Of a stretch of 64,000 bases of DNA, positions 41,255 through 55,656 are shown one piece after another (positions within the stretch are counted from its first letter, which is position 1; each line of letters starts with the position of its first letter). A program made the translations under genes and the position numbers. The notes below the pieces were generated by a model. The model was given only the letters and a program-made list of their open reading frames with translations, was not told the DNA's origin and did no database searches. Origin of the DNA: Kocuria flava (GTDB lineage Bacteria > Actinomycetota > Actinomycetes > Actinomycetales > Micrococcaceae); contig NZ_CP013254.1 in assembly GCF_001482365.1 (NCBI RefSeq), forward strand, positions 1,116,001-1,180,000. The letters run 5' to 3'.

Positions 41255-43378
41255 ATGGCCCCCACCGCGTCCGCCCCCTCGTTCCCCTCGACCGTCGACG
41301 TGCGGGCGGAGCAGCTCGTGCTGCCCGGCCGGACCCGGCCGACCGCGCTCGTGCGGCTGGACGCCACCGAACCGGGCGGGCTGATCATCTGGGGCTCCCG
41401 GGCCCTCGCCGACCTCCGCGACGTCCTCGCGGGCCTCGACACCGGGGCGGTCGAGGCGATCGTGGTCACCGGCAACGAGCGGTCCTTCGGCGCCGGGGCG
41501 AACCTCAAGGAGATCCGCTCCGCCCAGCTGCGCGGGGCCTCCGAGGAGTACGTCGGCCTCGGCCACGAGGCCTTCGGGCTGCTCGCCGACGCCCCGGTCC
41601 CCACCTTCTCCCTGGTCACCGGCCAGGCCCTCGGCGGCGGCCTGGAGCTGGCCCTGCACACCGACCACCGGATCGGCCACCGCGGCGCAGGGCCGCTCGG
41701 GCTGCCCGAGTGCCGCCTCGGCTTCTTCCCGGGCTGGGGCGGGGTGCACCTGCTGCCGCACCTGATCGGGCCCGCCGCCGCCCTGGAGCAGATCGTCTTC
41801 GCCCCGATGCGCGGGCGCACCCTGCGGGCCCCCGAGGCGCTCGAGCTCGGCCTGCTCGACGCCGTCCTCGACGCCGCCCCCGGCACCGAGCAGTGGGAGA
41901 GCGGCTGGCAGCAGTGGGTCGCGACCCGGCTCGAGGCCATCGACGCCGGCGCCCCCCGCCGTCCCGCCGGCACCCCGGGGGAGGCGGACGCGCAGGAGTG
42001 GGAGCAGGCCGTCGAGGCCGCCCGCGCCCGCGCCGAGCGCACCTGGCACGGCGCCGCCCCGGCCCCGCTCGTGGCGATCGACCTCGTGGCCGCGGCCCGC
42101 ACGCAGTCGCGCACCGAGAACGGCGACCGTGCCGTGCGGGCCTTCGCGGAGCTCGTGGTCGGGGACGTCGCCAAGGCCTCCCTCTACGCCTTCGAGCTCG
42201 TCTCCGCCCGCTCCCGGCGGGCCGCCGACGTCCCGCCGGTCCCGCCCGCCCCGCTGCGCCGCGCCGCGGTGATCGGCGCCGGGCTGATGGCCGGGCAGCT
42301 GGCCTCCCTGATCGCCGGCGGCGCCGGGATCCCCGTGGTCATGACCGACCTCGACGACGAGCGCCTGGCCGCCGGTGTCGCCCGCACCCGGGAGCGCTTC
42401 GCCGCCCAGGCCGCGAAGGGCCGGCTCTCCCCGGAGCGCGCCGAGCAGCTCTCCGCGCTGGTCACCGGCGCCCGCGGCCCCGAGGACCTCGCCGACGCCG
42501 ACTTCGTGATCGAGGCCGTGTTCGAGGACCTCGAGGTCAAGCGCGCCGTCCTCGCCCAGTGGGAGGGCGTGCTGCGCCCCGACGCGGTGCTGGCCACCAA
42601 CACCAGCTCCCTGTCCGTGACGGCCATGGCCGAGGGGCTGCGGCACCCCCAGCGGGTGGTCGGCTTCCACGTCTTCAACCCCGTGGAGGTCACCCCGCTG
42701 CTCGAGGTCGTCGCGGGCGAGCGCACCGGGGACACCGCCCTGGCCACCGCCTTCGACCTCGCCGCCCGGCTGCGGCGCACGGCCGTGCGCGTCCAGGACG
42801 CCCCCGGGTTCGTGGTCAACCGGGTGCTGACCCGCATGTTCGACGTCGTGGTCCGGGCGGTCGACGCGGGCACGGACCCCGCCGTGGCGGACCGCGCCCC
42901 GGACCCGATGGGCCTGCCCATGACCCCGCTGCGGCTGCTCGACTTCGTGGGCCCCGCCGTGCTGCACCACGTGAACGCGACCATGCACGAGGCCTACCCC
43001 GAACGCTTCGCGCGCTCGCCGTGGATGGATGCCGTCGTCGAGGCCGGCCTGCAGCACGTGCTGCCGACCCGCGAGGAGCCCGCGACCGGGGCCGACGGCT
43101 ACCTGGCCGCCCCGGCCGCCGAGCTACTCGAGCGCACCCGCGACCCGCGGCGGGCCGCCCCCGCCACGGCGGAGGAGCTGCTCGCCCGGGTCCAGGACGC
43201 CCTGGCCGAGGAGATCGGGACGATGCTCGCGGAGGGCGTCGTCGCCGGGCCCGAGGACGTGGACCTGTGCATGGTGCTCGGCGCCAACTACCCCTTCCAC
43301 CTCGGCGGGATCACCCCGTACCTCGACCGCACCGGCGCCGCCGAGCGCGTGCTCGGCCGCCGCTTCGCCGCGGGCTGA
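41255..43378 (+). CDS. FadB-like bifunctional enoyl-CoA hydratase / 3-hydroxyacyl-CoA dehydrogenase
   Basis: A 707-residue beta-oxidation enzyme. The N-terminal crotonase domain has GAGANLKEI and the catalytic glutamates in GQALGGGLELALHTDH and LGLPECRLGFFPGWGG. The NAD domain starts RRAAVIGAGLMAGQLASLIAGGAGI (about residue 330) and includes ATNTSSLSVTAMAEGLRHPQRVVGFHVFNPV; the C-terminal 3HCDH domain follows with VQDAPGFVVNRVLTRM. The ATG has AGGAG 8 bases upstream; the same frame is open far upstream into the TetR gene but that is accidental. First gene of the operon. Confidence 0.88.
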   Translation: MAPTASAPSFPSTVDVRAEQLVLPGRTRPTALVRLDATEPGGLIIWGSRALADLRDVLAGLDTGAVEAIVVTGNERSFGAGANLKEIRSAQLRGASEEYVGLGHEAFGLLADAPVPTFSLVTGQALGGGLELALHTDHRIGHRGAGPLGLPECRLGFFPGWGGVHLLPHLIGPAAALEQIVFAPMRGRTLRAPEALELGLLDAVLDAAPGTEQWESGWQQWVATRLEAIDAGAPRRPAGTPGEADAQEWEQAVEAARARAERTWHGAAPAPLVAIDLVAAARTQSRTENGDRAVRAFAELVVGDVAKASLYAFELVSARSRRAADVPPVPPAPLRRAAVIGAGLMAGQLASLIAGGAGIPVVMTDLDDERLAAGVARTRERFAAQAAKGRLSPERAEQLSALVTGARGPEDLADADFVIEAVFEDLEVKRAVLAQWEGVLRPDAVLATNTSSLSVTAMAEGLRHPQRVVGFHVFNPVEVTPLLEVVAGERTGDTALATAFDLAARLRRTAVRVQDAPGFVVNRVLTRMFDVVVRAVDAGTDPAVADRAPDPMGLPMTPLRLLDFVGPAVLHHVNATMHEAYPERFARSPWMDAVVEAGLQHVLPTREEPATGADGYLAAPAAELLERTRDPRRAAPATAEELLARVQDALAEEIGTMLAEGVVAGPEDVDLCMVLGANYPFHLGGITPYLDRTGAAERVLGRRFAAG

Positions 43379-43426
43379 GCCCCGTCCGCCCGCCTCCCGC
43401 CCCACCGACCCGAAGGACCGACCGCC

Positions 43427-44665
43427 ATGACCGCCACCCCCGAGACCGGCGAGAGCCTGTTCCCCGCCGGCACCGTCGAGCCCGACTACGTCCTCGACCG
43501 CGCCCTCGACACCGACGCCGCCGGGGTCCTCGACTCCGTGGCCGCCGCCGACCGGGAGCACTGGATGCGCGCCCGGGCCTTCGTCGAGGAGGACCTGCTG
43601 CCGGTCATCGGCGAGCACTGGGACCGCGCCGAGTACTCCCTCGACCTCGTCCGCCGCCTCGGGGAGCTCGACCTCCTGCGCGACGGCGTGGCGGTCGAGG
43701 GCTTCGCGCCCATGTCCAAGACCGCGGCGGGACTCGTGTGCATGGAGCTCTCCCGCGGGGACGGGTCGATCGCCACGGTCACGGGCGTCCAGGGCGGTCT
43801 GGCGATGCGCTCGATCGCGATGTGCGGCACCGAGGAGCAGCGGCAGCGCTGGCTGCCGCGCATGGCCACGGGCGAGCTCCTCGGCGCGTTCGCCCTCACC
43901 GAGCCCACCCACGGCTCGGACTCCGTGGGCCTCGAGACCCGGGCGAGCCCGGTCGAGGGCGGCTGGCTGCTCAACGGCGAGAAGAAGTGGATCGGCAACG
44001 GCTCCATGGGCGGGATCACCGTGGTCTGGGCCCGCTCCGACGCCGACGGCCGGGTGCACGGGTTCGTCGTCCCGCAGGAGAGCGAGGGGTACACGGGCAC
44101 GACCATCCCCGGCAAGCTCGCCCTGCGCGCCATCCACCAGGCCCACATCCGCTTCGAGAACGTCTTCGTCCCCGAGGAGAACGTCCTGCCGGCGGCCCGG
44201 TCCTTCAAGGACACCGCCGCGGTCCTGTTCGCCACCCGCATCGGCGTGGCCTGGGGCGCGGTCGGCCACGCCCAGGCCTGCTACGAGTCGGCCGTGCAGT
44301 ACGCCGCCCAGCGCGTGCAGTTCGGCCGCCCGCTCGCGGCCTCGCAGATCGTCCAGGAGCGGCTGGCCCGCATGCTCAGCGAGCTCACCCAGATCCAGCT
44401 GCTCGTGGCGCGGATGACCGAGCGGGAGGAGGCCGGCACGCTCACCGCCGAGCAGGCCTCGCTCGCGAAGTACACCGCGACCCGCGCGGCCCGCTCGATC
44501 GCCGCCAACGCCCGCGACCTGCTCGGCGGCAACGGCATCCTGGTGCGCCACCGGGTGGCCCGCCACTTCGCCGACGTCGAGGCCCTGCACACCTACGAGG
44601 GCACCGAGACCGTCCAGGCCCTGATCGTGGGGCGCGGGATCACCGGCATCTCGGCCTTCGCCTGA
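43427..44665 (+). CDS. Acyl-CoA dehydrogenase, glutaryl-CoA-dehydrogenase-like
   Basis: A 412-residue FAD enzyme. LGAFALTEPTHGSDSVGLETRA binds FAD; the C-terminal HTYEGTETVQALIVGRGITGISAFA contains the catalytic base glutamate in YEGT and resembles glutaryl-CoA dehydrogenase. The arginine of the GcdH substrate site cannot be judged here, so the substrate may be a short- or medium-chain acyl-CoA. It follows the FadB-like gene at 48 bases and precedes an acyl-CoA ligase gene, so a catabolic operon is clear. The ATG follows CGAAGGAC. Confidence 0.85.
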   Translation: MTATPETGESLFPAGTVEPDYVLDRALDTDAAGVLDSVAAADREHWMRARAFVEEDLLPVIGEHWDRAEYSLDLVRRLGELDLLRDGVAVEGFAPMSKTAAGLVCMELSRGDGSIATVTGVQGGLAMRSIAMCGTEEQRQRWLPRMATGELLGAFALTEPTHGSDSVGLETRASPVEGGWLLNGEKKWIGNGSMGGITVVWARSDADGRVHGFVVPQESEGYTGTTIPGKLALRAIHQAHIRFENVFVPEENVLPAARSFKDTAAVLFATRIGVAWGAVGHAQACYESAVQYAAQRVQFGRPLAASQIVQERLARMLSELTQIQLLVARMTEREEAGTLTAEQASLAKYTATRAARSIAANARDLLGGNGILVRHRVARHFADVEALHTYEGTETVQALIVGRGITGISAFA

Positions 44666-44768
44666 GCCCGCCACCGCCGGGACGACGGCGGTCCCCGACC
44701 CCGCCGGTGGCCACCGCCGCCCCGGCCACGACTCCCGGCGTGCTCCCCGGGACGACAGGAGGACGACC

Positions 44769-46346
44769 GTGCTCGCCAACCACGAACCCCTGAGCCCCCT
44801 GCGGTTCCTGCAGCGCTCCGCCGAGGTCTTCCCCGACCGCGAGGCGGTCGTGCACGGGACGCGGCGCTGGACCTACCGGCGGTTCGCGGCCGAGGCCCAG
44901 CGTCTGGCCCGGGCCCTGGGCCCGCACCTCGAACCGGGCGGGCGGGTGGCCGTCGTGGCCCCCAACGTCCCGGAGATGCTGCTCGCCCACTACGCCGTGC
45001 CCCTGGCCGGCGGGGTGCTCGTGCCGCTGAACCCGCGCCTGTCCGGGCGGGAGCTCGGCTACGTCCTGGGCCACTCGGAGGCCCGGGTCGTGCTCGCCGA
45101 CACCGAGGTCGTGGCCACGGTCGCCCGGGTCGCGCGGCAGCTGGAGCCGGCGCCCGTCGTCGTCGAGGTGAACGACCCCACGACCGGCGCACCGCCGGCG
45201 GCCCCCGAGGGCGCCGTGGCCCTCGAGCGGTTCCTGGAGGCGGGCCCCGACGGACCCGACCTGCCGTGGCGGGTCGCCGACGAGAACACCCCCATCACCC
45301 TGAACTACACCTCCGGCACCACCGGCCCGCCCAAGGGCGTGCTCTACTCCCACCGCGGCGCGTACCTCAACGCCCTCGGCGAGGTGTTCCACAACGGCTT
45401 CGACGGTGCGACCCGCTACCTGTGGACCCTGCCGATGTTCCACTGCAACGGCTGGTGCACCACCTGGGCCGTCACCGCCGCCGGGGGACGGCACGTGTGC
45501 CTGCGCGCCGTGCGGGCCGAGGCCGTCTGGGAGGCGTTCGACACCGAGGGGATCACCCACCTGTGCGGGGCGCCCGTGGTGTGCTCCACGATCGTGGACG
45601 CCGAGCAGGCCCACCCGCTGGACCGGCCGCTGCGGATCACGACCGCTGGTGCCCCGCCGGCCCCCTCCGTGATCCAACGGCTCGAGGAGCACGGGATGAG
45701 CGTGGTCCACGTCTACGGGCTCACGGAGGTCTACGGCCCCCACACCATCTGCGAGCCCCAGGACGAGTGGGCGCAGCTGCCGCCGGCGGAGCGGGCCCGG
45801 ACCATGGCCCGCCAGGGGGTGGGGATGCTGCAGGCCGAGTCCGCCCGGGTCGTCGACGAGCGGATGCGGGACGTCCCCGCCGACGGCGAGACCCTCGGCG
45901 AGGTCGTGCTGCGCGGCAACAACGTGATGCTCGGCTACTTCAAGGACGAGCAGGCCACCGCCGAGGCGTTCCGCGGCGGCTGGTACCACACCGGCGACCT
46001 CGGGGTGATGCACCCCGACGGCTACCTGCAGCTGAAGGACCGGGCGAAGGACATCATCATCTCGGGCGGGGAGAACATCTCCTCGATCGAGGTCGAGCAG
46101 GCCCTCGCCTCCCACCCGGACGTCCTCGACGTCGCCGTCGTCGGCGTGCCCGACGAGAAGTGGGGCGAGCGGCCGGTGGCCTGGGTCGTGCGCACCGGTG
46201 GGTCCTCCGCCACGGCGGAGGAGCTGCGCGCCCACGCCGCGGAGCGGCTGGCGCGCTTCAAGGTCCCGGACAGCATCCGCTTCCCCGAGCAGCTGCCCCG
46301 CACCGCCACGGGCAAGGTGCGCAAGAACGAGCTCCGCGGCGCCTGA
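44769..46346 (+). CDS. AMP-forming acyl-CoA synthetase
   Basis: A 525-residue ANL-superfamily ligase. The ATP motif is LNYTSGTTGPPKGVLYSHRG, the hinge region is YHTGDLGVMHPDGYLQLKDRAKDIIISGGENIS, and the C-terminal lysine lies in LPRTATGKVRKNEL. WCTTWAVTAAGG and the VYGLTEVYGP segment resemble medium-chain acyl-CoA or dimethylsulfoniopropionate-type ligases. It activates the substrate of the two upstream enzymes. The GTG follows GGAGGAC. A 21-bp hairpin ends the operon. Confidence 0.85.
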   Translation: MLANHEPLSPLRFLQRSAEVFPDREAVVHGTRRWTYRRFAAEAQRLARALGPHLEPGGRVAVVAPNVPEMLLAHYAVPLAGGVLVPLNPRLSGRELGYVLGHSEARVVLADTEVVATVARVARQLEPAPVVVEVNDPTTGAPPAAPEGAVALERFLEAGPDGPDLPWRVADENTPITLNYTSGTTGPPKGVLYSHRGAYLNALGEVFHNGFDGATRYLWTLPMFHCNGWCTTWAVTAAGGRHVCLRAVRAEAVWEAFDTEGITHLCGAPVVCSTIVDAEQAHPLDRPLRITTAGAPPAPSVIQRLEEHGMSVVHVYGLTEVYGPHTICEPQDEWAQLPPAERARTMARQGVGMLQAESARVVDERMRDVPADGETLGEVVLRGNNVMLGYFKDEQATAEAFRGGWYHTGDLGVMHPDGYLQLKDRAKDIIISGGENISSIEVEQALASHPDVLDVAVVGVPDEKWGERPVAWVVRTGGSSATAEELRAHAAERLARFKVPDSIRFPEQLPRTATGKVRKNELRGA

Positions 46347-46495
46347 CCCGCAGCGGCGCCCGGTTCGCGACCGGGCCCCGGTCACGGCGCCGGGGAAGGG
46401 CGCGGTGCGGCCGCGCCGCGGGAGACGCGCGCGGCCGGGCGGCCCGTCCGGCACGGGCGCCCGTCCAGCACGAGCTCCCGCGCGGCGGGGGCCCC

Positions 46496-46541
46496 GTGCA
46501 GCAGGAGGCCCCCGCCGGGCGGCGGGGGCCTCCTGCTGCAC
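46496..46541. terminator. 21-bp perfect hairpin
   Basis: Bases 46496-46516 pair exactly with 46521-46541 around a 4-base loop (GGGC). It lies between the acyl-CoA ligase gene and the convergent acidic-protein gene and can serve both. Confidence 0.75.
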
Positions 46542-46576
46542 GGCCGGCGGACGGGCCGGCCGCTCCGTCCCGGTGC

Positions 46577-46924
46577 TCAGGCCAGCGGATCGCCGCCCGC
46601 GTGGAAGGAGTCGTTGCTGGCGTCGACCTCGTCCTCGAAGGTCGGGTCCACGGGCACGTCCAGATCGGCCAGGGCCTCGCCCATGCGGGGCTCATCCGGC
46701 GGGATCTGCTCGTCGCCCTCCAGGTAGCGCTCGTCCCGGCGCTCGTCGCGCTCCTCCTGCTCGCTGGGGACGTCCGGGTGCTCGGGGTCCGCGCGGTCGC
46801 TCTCGTCGACGGCGGCCTCCTCGCCCTCGACCAGGGGGTCCTCGCGCCAGTGCTCCGGGTCGACCTCGGCCGCCCCCTCGTAGGTGTCGGGCGTCTCGGG
46901 CAGCTCTTCCGGTGAGGTGCTCAT
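46577..46924 (-). CDS. Acidic low-complexity protein of unknown function
   Basis: A 115-residue protein very rich in Glu, Asp and Pro, with no hydrophobic segment (EGEEAAVDESDRADPEHPD, SEQEERDERRDERYLEGDEQ). It looks intrinsically disordered and may be a DUF5709-like protein. The ATG follows AAGGACC. It is divergent from the rRNA operon promoter and ends near the hairpin at 46496-46541. Confidence 0.6.
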   Translation of the reverse strand: MSTSPEELPETPDTYEGAAEVDPEHWREDPLVEGEEAAVDESDRADPEHPDVPSEQEERDERRDERYLEGDEQIPPDEPRMGEALADLDVPVDPTFEDEVDASNDSFHAGGDPLA

Positions 46925-47033
46925 CTGAGGTCCTTCCTGCTCGTGGAAACGGTGTTCGATCAGCCTACGCACGACCGCCGCGCGGCCCCAGGAACCGCTC
47001 CGGCCGCCCCTCCGGACCGGGGGAGCTCCGGTT

Positions 47034-47062
47034 TTGACGGTCCCCCGGGGCGTGTGTAATGT
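47034..47062 (+). promoter_or_regulatory. rRNA operon promoter
   Basis: TTGACG (47034-47039), a 17-base spacer and TAATGT (47057-47062) make the clearest vegetative promoter ahead of the 16S gene. It leaves a leader of about 360 bases. Confidence 0.65.
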
Positions 47063-47432
47063 ATTCCGAGTCGCCGCAAGGGACGCGAGAGATCGCCCCG
47101 GCCGACGCCGCCGAACTCCGGCAAGAACCAGCCCCTCTCCTCGAGACGAGCGATGCCCGCTGCGCGGGAGACAGCGAGTTGCGAGAAGGTGAACGGCTGG
47201 ATAAGCTGGAGAGGTTGCTTCGGGCAGGAACGAGAAATCGCGAACCCGACGACGACGACGAGAATTCATCTCGGTTTCGGGGTCTGGTGGCCCGGTTGCC
47301 GGTCTGTTGTTTGAGAACTCAATAGTGTGCCATGTTTGTTGATACCGGATGTTTTATCTGGTTGATGGATCGCTGTGCCCTGCCTCCGTGGGGTGTGGTG
47401 GTCTTGTCGGCCGGGGTTTTGTTTTCTGTTTT
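47063..47432 (+). promoter_or_regulatory. rRNA leader with boxA-like antitermination motif
   Basis: The transcribed leader contains GTTGTTTGAGAACT near 47307, which recurs in the 16S-23S spacer at 49477-49490. Such repeated motifs are typical boxA-like/processing signals of actinobacterial rRNA operons. No gene is seen in this stretch. Confidence 0.5.
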
Positions 47433-52842
<5,410 letters not shown>

Positions 52843-53029
52843 CACAACCCCCACCCCTGGTGGGGCACAGAACACCGCGTCCACTATACGGCTCCCAACC
52901 AACAACCCCCGTCCCCGACCCCGTGGTCGGGCAACGGTACGGGAACCACAACTGAATACTCACGAGCAGTCGTGACACGACTTCCCACCCACCCCGGGCA
53001 CCCCCCGCGGGCCGGGCCGCGGAGAACGA

Positions 53030-53149
53030 GTTACGGCGGTCATAGCGTGGGGGAAACGCCCGGTCCCATCCCGAACCCGGAAGCTAAGACCCACAGCGCC
53101 GATGGTACTGCACCCGGAAGGGTGTGGGAGAGTAGGACACCGCCGGACC
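53030..53149 (+). rRNA. rrf: 5S ribosomal RNA
   Basis: About 120 bases beginning GTTACGGCGGTCATAGCG and ending AGGACACCGCCGGAC, with the terminal stem (ACGGCGGT/ACCGCCG) and CCCATCCCGAACCCGGAAGC loop conserved. Third gene of the rRNA operon. Confidence 0.93.
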
Positions 53150-53163
53150 ACACCAGAAGGGTC

Positions 53164-53193
53164 GAGCCCCCGCACCACACGGTGCGGGGGCTC
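53164..53193 (+). terminator. rRNA operon terminator
   Basis: A 13-bp perfect stem (53164-53176 with 53181-53193) closes a 4-base ACAC loop 15 bases after 5S. No T-tract follows, as is common in G+C-rich actinobacteria. Confidence 0.75.
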
Positions 53194-53265
53194 CCCGCAT
53201 TCAACCACCCGGCACCCCGGTTGCCGGACGCCACCTCGGCCGTCCCCCCTCCCCGGGGCGCCGTC

Positions 53266-53424
53266 TCAGTCGTCCCCCGGCGGATCCTGCGGGGCGTCGC
53301 CCTCCGCCTGCGAGGGCTTGTTCCCGGCCGGGTCCACGGCCGTCTCGACCTGCTGGTCCTCCGGCGCGTCTCCTTCCGCCTGCGAGGGCTTGTTCTGCGC
53401 GGGGTCGGGCACGTTCTGGCTCAT
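53266..53424 (-). CDS. 52-residue disordered protein with an internal 11-residue repeat
   Basis: A very small hydrophilic protein, MSQNVPDPAQ then NKPSQAEGDAP, a short spacer and NKPSQAEGDAP again. The repeat is also visible in the DNA with silent differences (GCGTCGCCCTCCGCC against GCGTCTCCTTCCGCC), indicating selection on the amino acid sequence. The ATG has GGAGAGG upstream. No family is known to me. It lies just downstream of the rRNA operon on the other strand. Confidence 0.55.
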   Translation of the reverse strand: MSQNVPDPAQNKPSQAEGDAPEDQQVETAVDPAGNKPSQAEGDAPQDPPGDD

Positions 53425-53652
53425 CGCCTCTCCTCTCCGCCGTCGGGCGACGGCTGCGGGCCACGCTACGCGCCGTGCGGGCGTCGCGACAGGGGTGCCA
53501 CCGCCACGGCGGCCGGTGCGGACCGGCCGCCGCCGAGCCGGCGGCGCGCTGCCGTGCCCGGCCGAGGGCTCCCGCCGCCGCGCGGAGCCGTGCACGGCTT
53601 CGCTACCCTGGAGGCCGACCGTTCCCCCGTCGTCCCGCAGAGAGGCCCCAGC

Positions 53653-54465
53653 ATGTCCGCTACCCCCACCGCCCACGCCCGCACCGGCGAGATCACCACG
53701 GCCTACACCGATCGGGGGGAGGGGCCTGCGCTGCTCCTCGTCCACGGGCACGCCTACGACCGGAGCATGTGGGAGCGTCAGGTGGAGGTCTTCTCGTCCC
53801 GCGGCTGGCGGGTTCTCGCCCCCGACCTGCGGGGTTTCGGCGGGTCGGAGGGCACTGCGGGCATCGTCTACACCGAGGAGTTCGCGGACGACCTCGCTGC
53901 CCTGCTCGACCACGCCGGCGTCGTCCGGGCCGTGGTCGTCGGTTTCTCGATGGGCGGGCAGGTCGCCATGGAGCTGCTGCACCGGCACCCGCAGCGGGTG
54001 CGCGCCCTGGTCGTCAACGACACCGTTCCCCAGGCCGAGGACACGGCGGGCCGCCGCCGCCGCCACGTCACGGCGGACACGATCCTGCGCACGGGCATGG
54101 AGGAGTACGGGCGGGCCGTGCTGGGGAAGATGATCGCCGAGGCCAACGTCGAGGCCATGCCGGAGACGGCAGCCCGGGTCCTCGCGATGCTGCAGTCCGC
54201 CCCGGCCGAGGGGGCGGCCGCCGCGATGCGGGGGCGCGCCGAGCGCCGGGACTACACCGACCTCCTCTCCGGTGCGGAGCTGCCCGTGCTCGTCGTGGTG
54301 GGTGCCGACGACCCCTTCGACGGCGGCGCCGGGCGGCGCACGGCGGAGCTCGTGGCGGGGGCCGAGCTCGTCGTCGTCGACGGTGCGGGGCACACGCCCA
54401 GCATGGAGCAGCCCGAGGCCTTCGACGCCGCCGTGGACGCGTTCCTGCGGCGGCTGCCCGCCTGA
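53653..54465 (+). CDS. Alpha/beta hydrolase
   Basis: A 270-residue hydrolase. The oxyanion region is LLLVHGHAYDRSMW, the nucleophile elbow is VVGFSMGGQVAMEL, the acid is in VVVGADDPFDGG and the base in DGAGHTPSMEQPEAF. It resembles haloalkane dehalogenase/haloperoxidase-type esterases; the substrate is unknown. The ATG follows GAGAGGCCCCAGC. Between it and the small repeat protein (53425-53652) no other gene is visible. Confidence 0.82.
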   Translation: MSATPTAHARTGEITTAYTDRGEGPALLLVHGHAYDRSMWERQVEVFSSRGWRVLAPDLRGFGGSEGTAGIVYTEEFADDLAALLDHAGVVRAVVVGFSMGGQVAMELLHRHPQRVRALVVNDTVPQAEDTAGRRRRHVTADTILRTGMEEYGRAVLGKMIAEANVEAMPETAARVLAMLQSAPAEGAAAAMRGRAERRDYTDLLSGAELPVLVVVGADDPFDGGAGRRTAELVAGAELVVVDGAGHTPSMEQPEAFDAAVDAFLRRLPA

Positions 54466-54582
54466 GCCGCGCCGCCGCTGTTCTCCCGCAGTGAACTTCC
54501 GGCTCCCGCGGGGGTCATCAGTAGGCTTTCGTCCTGTTCGTCAGTATGCTTCCATGAACGACGTACGACGAGAGGAGCGGAC

Positions 54583-55521
54583 ATGAGCGACACCAGCGGC
54601 ACCCGCCCGGACGACGCCCACCGGGAGCGCACCGACCAGCTCACCTTCCAGAACCCGGTCGACCGGTACCCGGTGGTCGAGCCCCCCGAGCAGGACCAGC
54701 CCGAGCCGGGTCTCGACGCCGAGCTCGAGCCGAAGACCGACCGTGGCGAGTTCTCCTACCGGGGGACCGGGCGTCTCGAGGGGCGCAAGGCGCTGATCAC
54801 GGGTGCCGACTCCGGGATCGGCGCCGCGGTCGCGATCGCCTTCGCCAAGGAGGGGGCCGACGTCGCCCTCAACTACCTCCCGGACGAGGAGCCCGACGCG
54901 CAGGCGGTCAAGGGCATCATCGAGCGGGCGGGGCGCCGGGCCGTGCTGCTGCCCGGAGACCTCACCGACAAGGACTTCTGCTCCTCGCTCGTGGAGCAGG
55001 CGGTCGAGGGCCTCGGCGGACTGGACGTCCTCGTCAACAACGCGGGCAAGCAGATCGCCGTGGAGAGCCTCGAGGAGCTGAGCGACGAGCAGCTCACGGA
55101 CACGTTCACGGTCAACATCATCGCGATGTTCCGGATCACCAAGGCCGCCCTGAAGCACCTCCCGGCCGGGTCCTCGATCATCAACACGACCTCGATCCAG
55201 GCCTACGAGCCCTCCCCGCACCTGCTCGACTACGCCTCGACCAAGGCCGCGATCAACAACTTCACCAAGGGTCTGGGCCAGCAGCTCGCACCCCGGGGCA
55301 TCCGGGTCAACGCGGTGGCCCCCGGCCCGTTCTGGACCCCGCTGCAGGTCAGCGACGGCCAGCCCAAGGAGGCGCTGCCCGAGTTCGGCACGTCGACGCC
55401 CCTGGGCCGTGCCGGCCAGCCGACCGAGCTCGCCCCGGCCTACGTCTTCCTGGCCTCGCCGGAGTCCAGCTACGTCATCGGCGAGACCCTCAACGTCAAC
55501 GGGGGATCCCCCTCGCCGTGA
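54583..55521 (+). CDS. Short-chain dehydrogenase/reductase (YhdG/GsiB-context type)
   Basis: A 312-residue SDR with a 60-residue hydrophilic N-terminal extension. The Rossmann motif is ALITGADSGIGAAVAIAFAKEGADVAL, LVNNAGKQIAVE follows, and the catalytic residues are S (INTTSIQAYEP) and YxxxK (LDYASTKAAI). The long N-terminal tail and C-terminal SYVIGETLNVNGG are typical of SDRs found in stress gene clusters. It precedes three genes for envelope-associated proteins. The ATG follows GAGAGGAGC. Confidence 0.82.
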   Translation: MSDTSGTRPDDAHRERTDQLTFQNPVDRYPVVEPPEQDQPEPGLDAELEPKTDRGEFSYRGTGRLEGRKALITGADSGIGAAVAIAFAKEGADVALNYLPDEEPDAQAVKGIIERAGRRAVLLPGDLTDKDFCSSLVEQAVEGLGGLDVLVNNAGKQIAVESLEELSDEQLTDTFTVNIIAMFRITKAALKHLPAGSSIINTTSIQAYEPSPHLLDYASTKAAINNFTKGLGQQLAPRGIRVNAVAPGPFWTPLQVSDGQPKEALPEFGTSTPLGRAGQPTELAPAYVFLASPESSYVIGETLNVNGGSPSP

Positions 55522-55656
55522 CCCGACGGCCGCTTCGCCCGGGAGCCGCGGGACGCACCCGCGCCGCGGACCCTTGGCGGACGGCGGACATCGGCCTAGG
55601 CTGGACCCAGTCCGCGCACTAAGTGACCTTATGATCTGCTGACGAAAGGCGGAACC

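Noticed and set aside
38630..43378. A 1582-codon plus-strand frame joining TetR, antisense GNAT and FadB
   Set aside because: The centre reads through the reverse strand of a convincing GNAT gene. The FadB-like gene has its own ATG, ribosome site and promoter at 41157-41255. A frameshift near 40364 removes the TetR stop.
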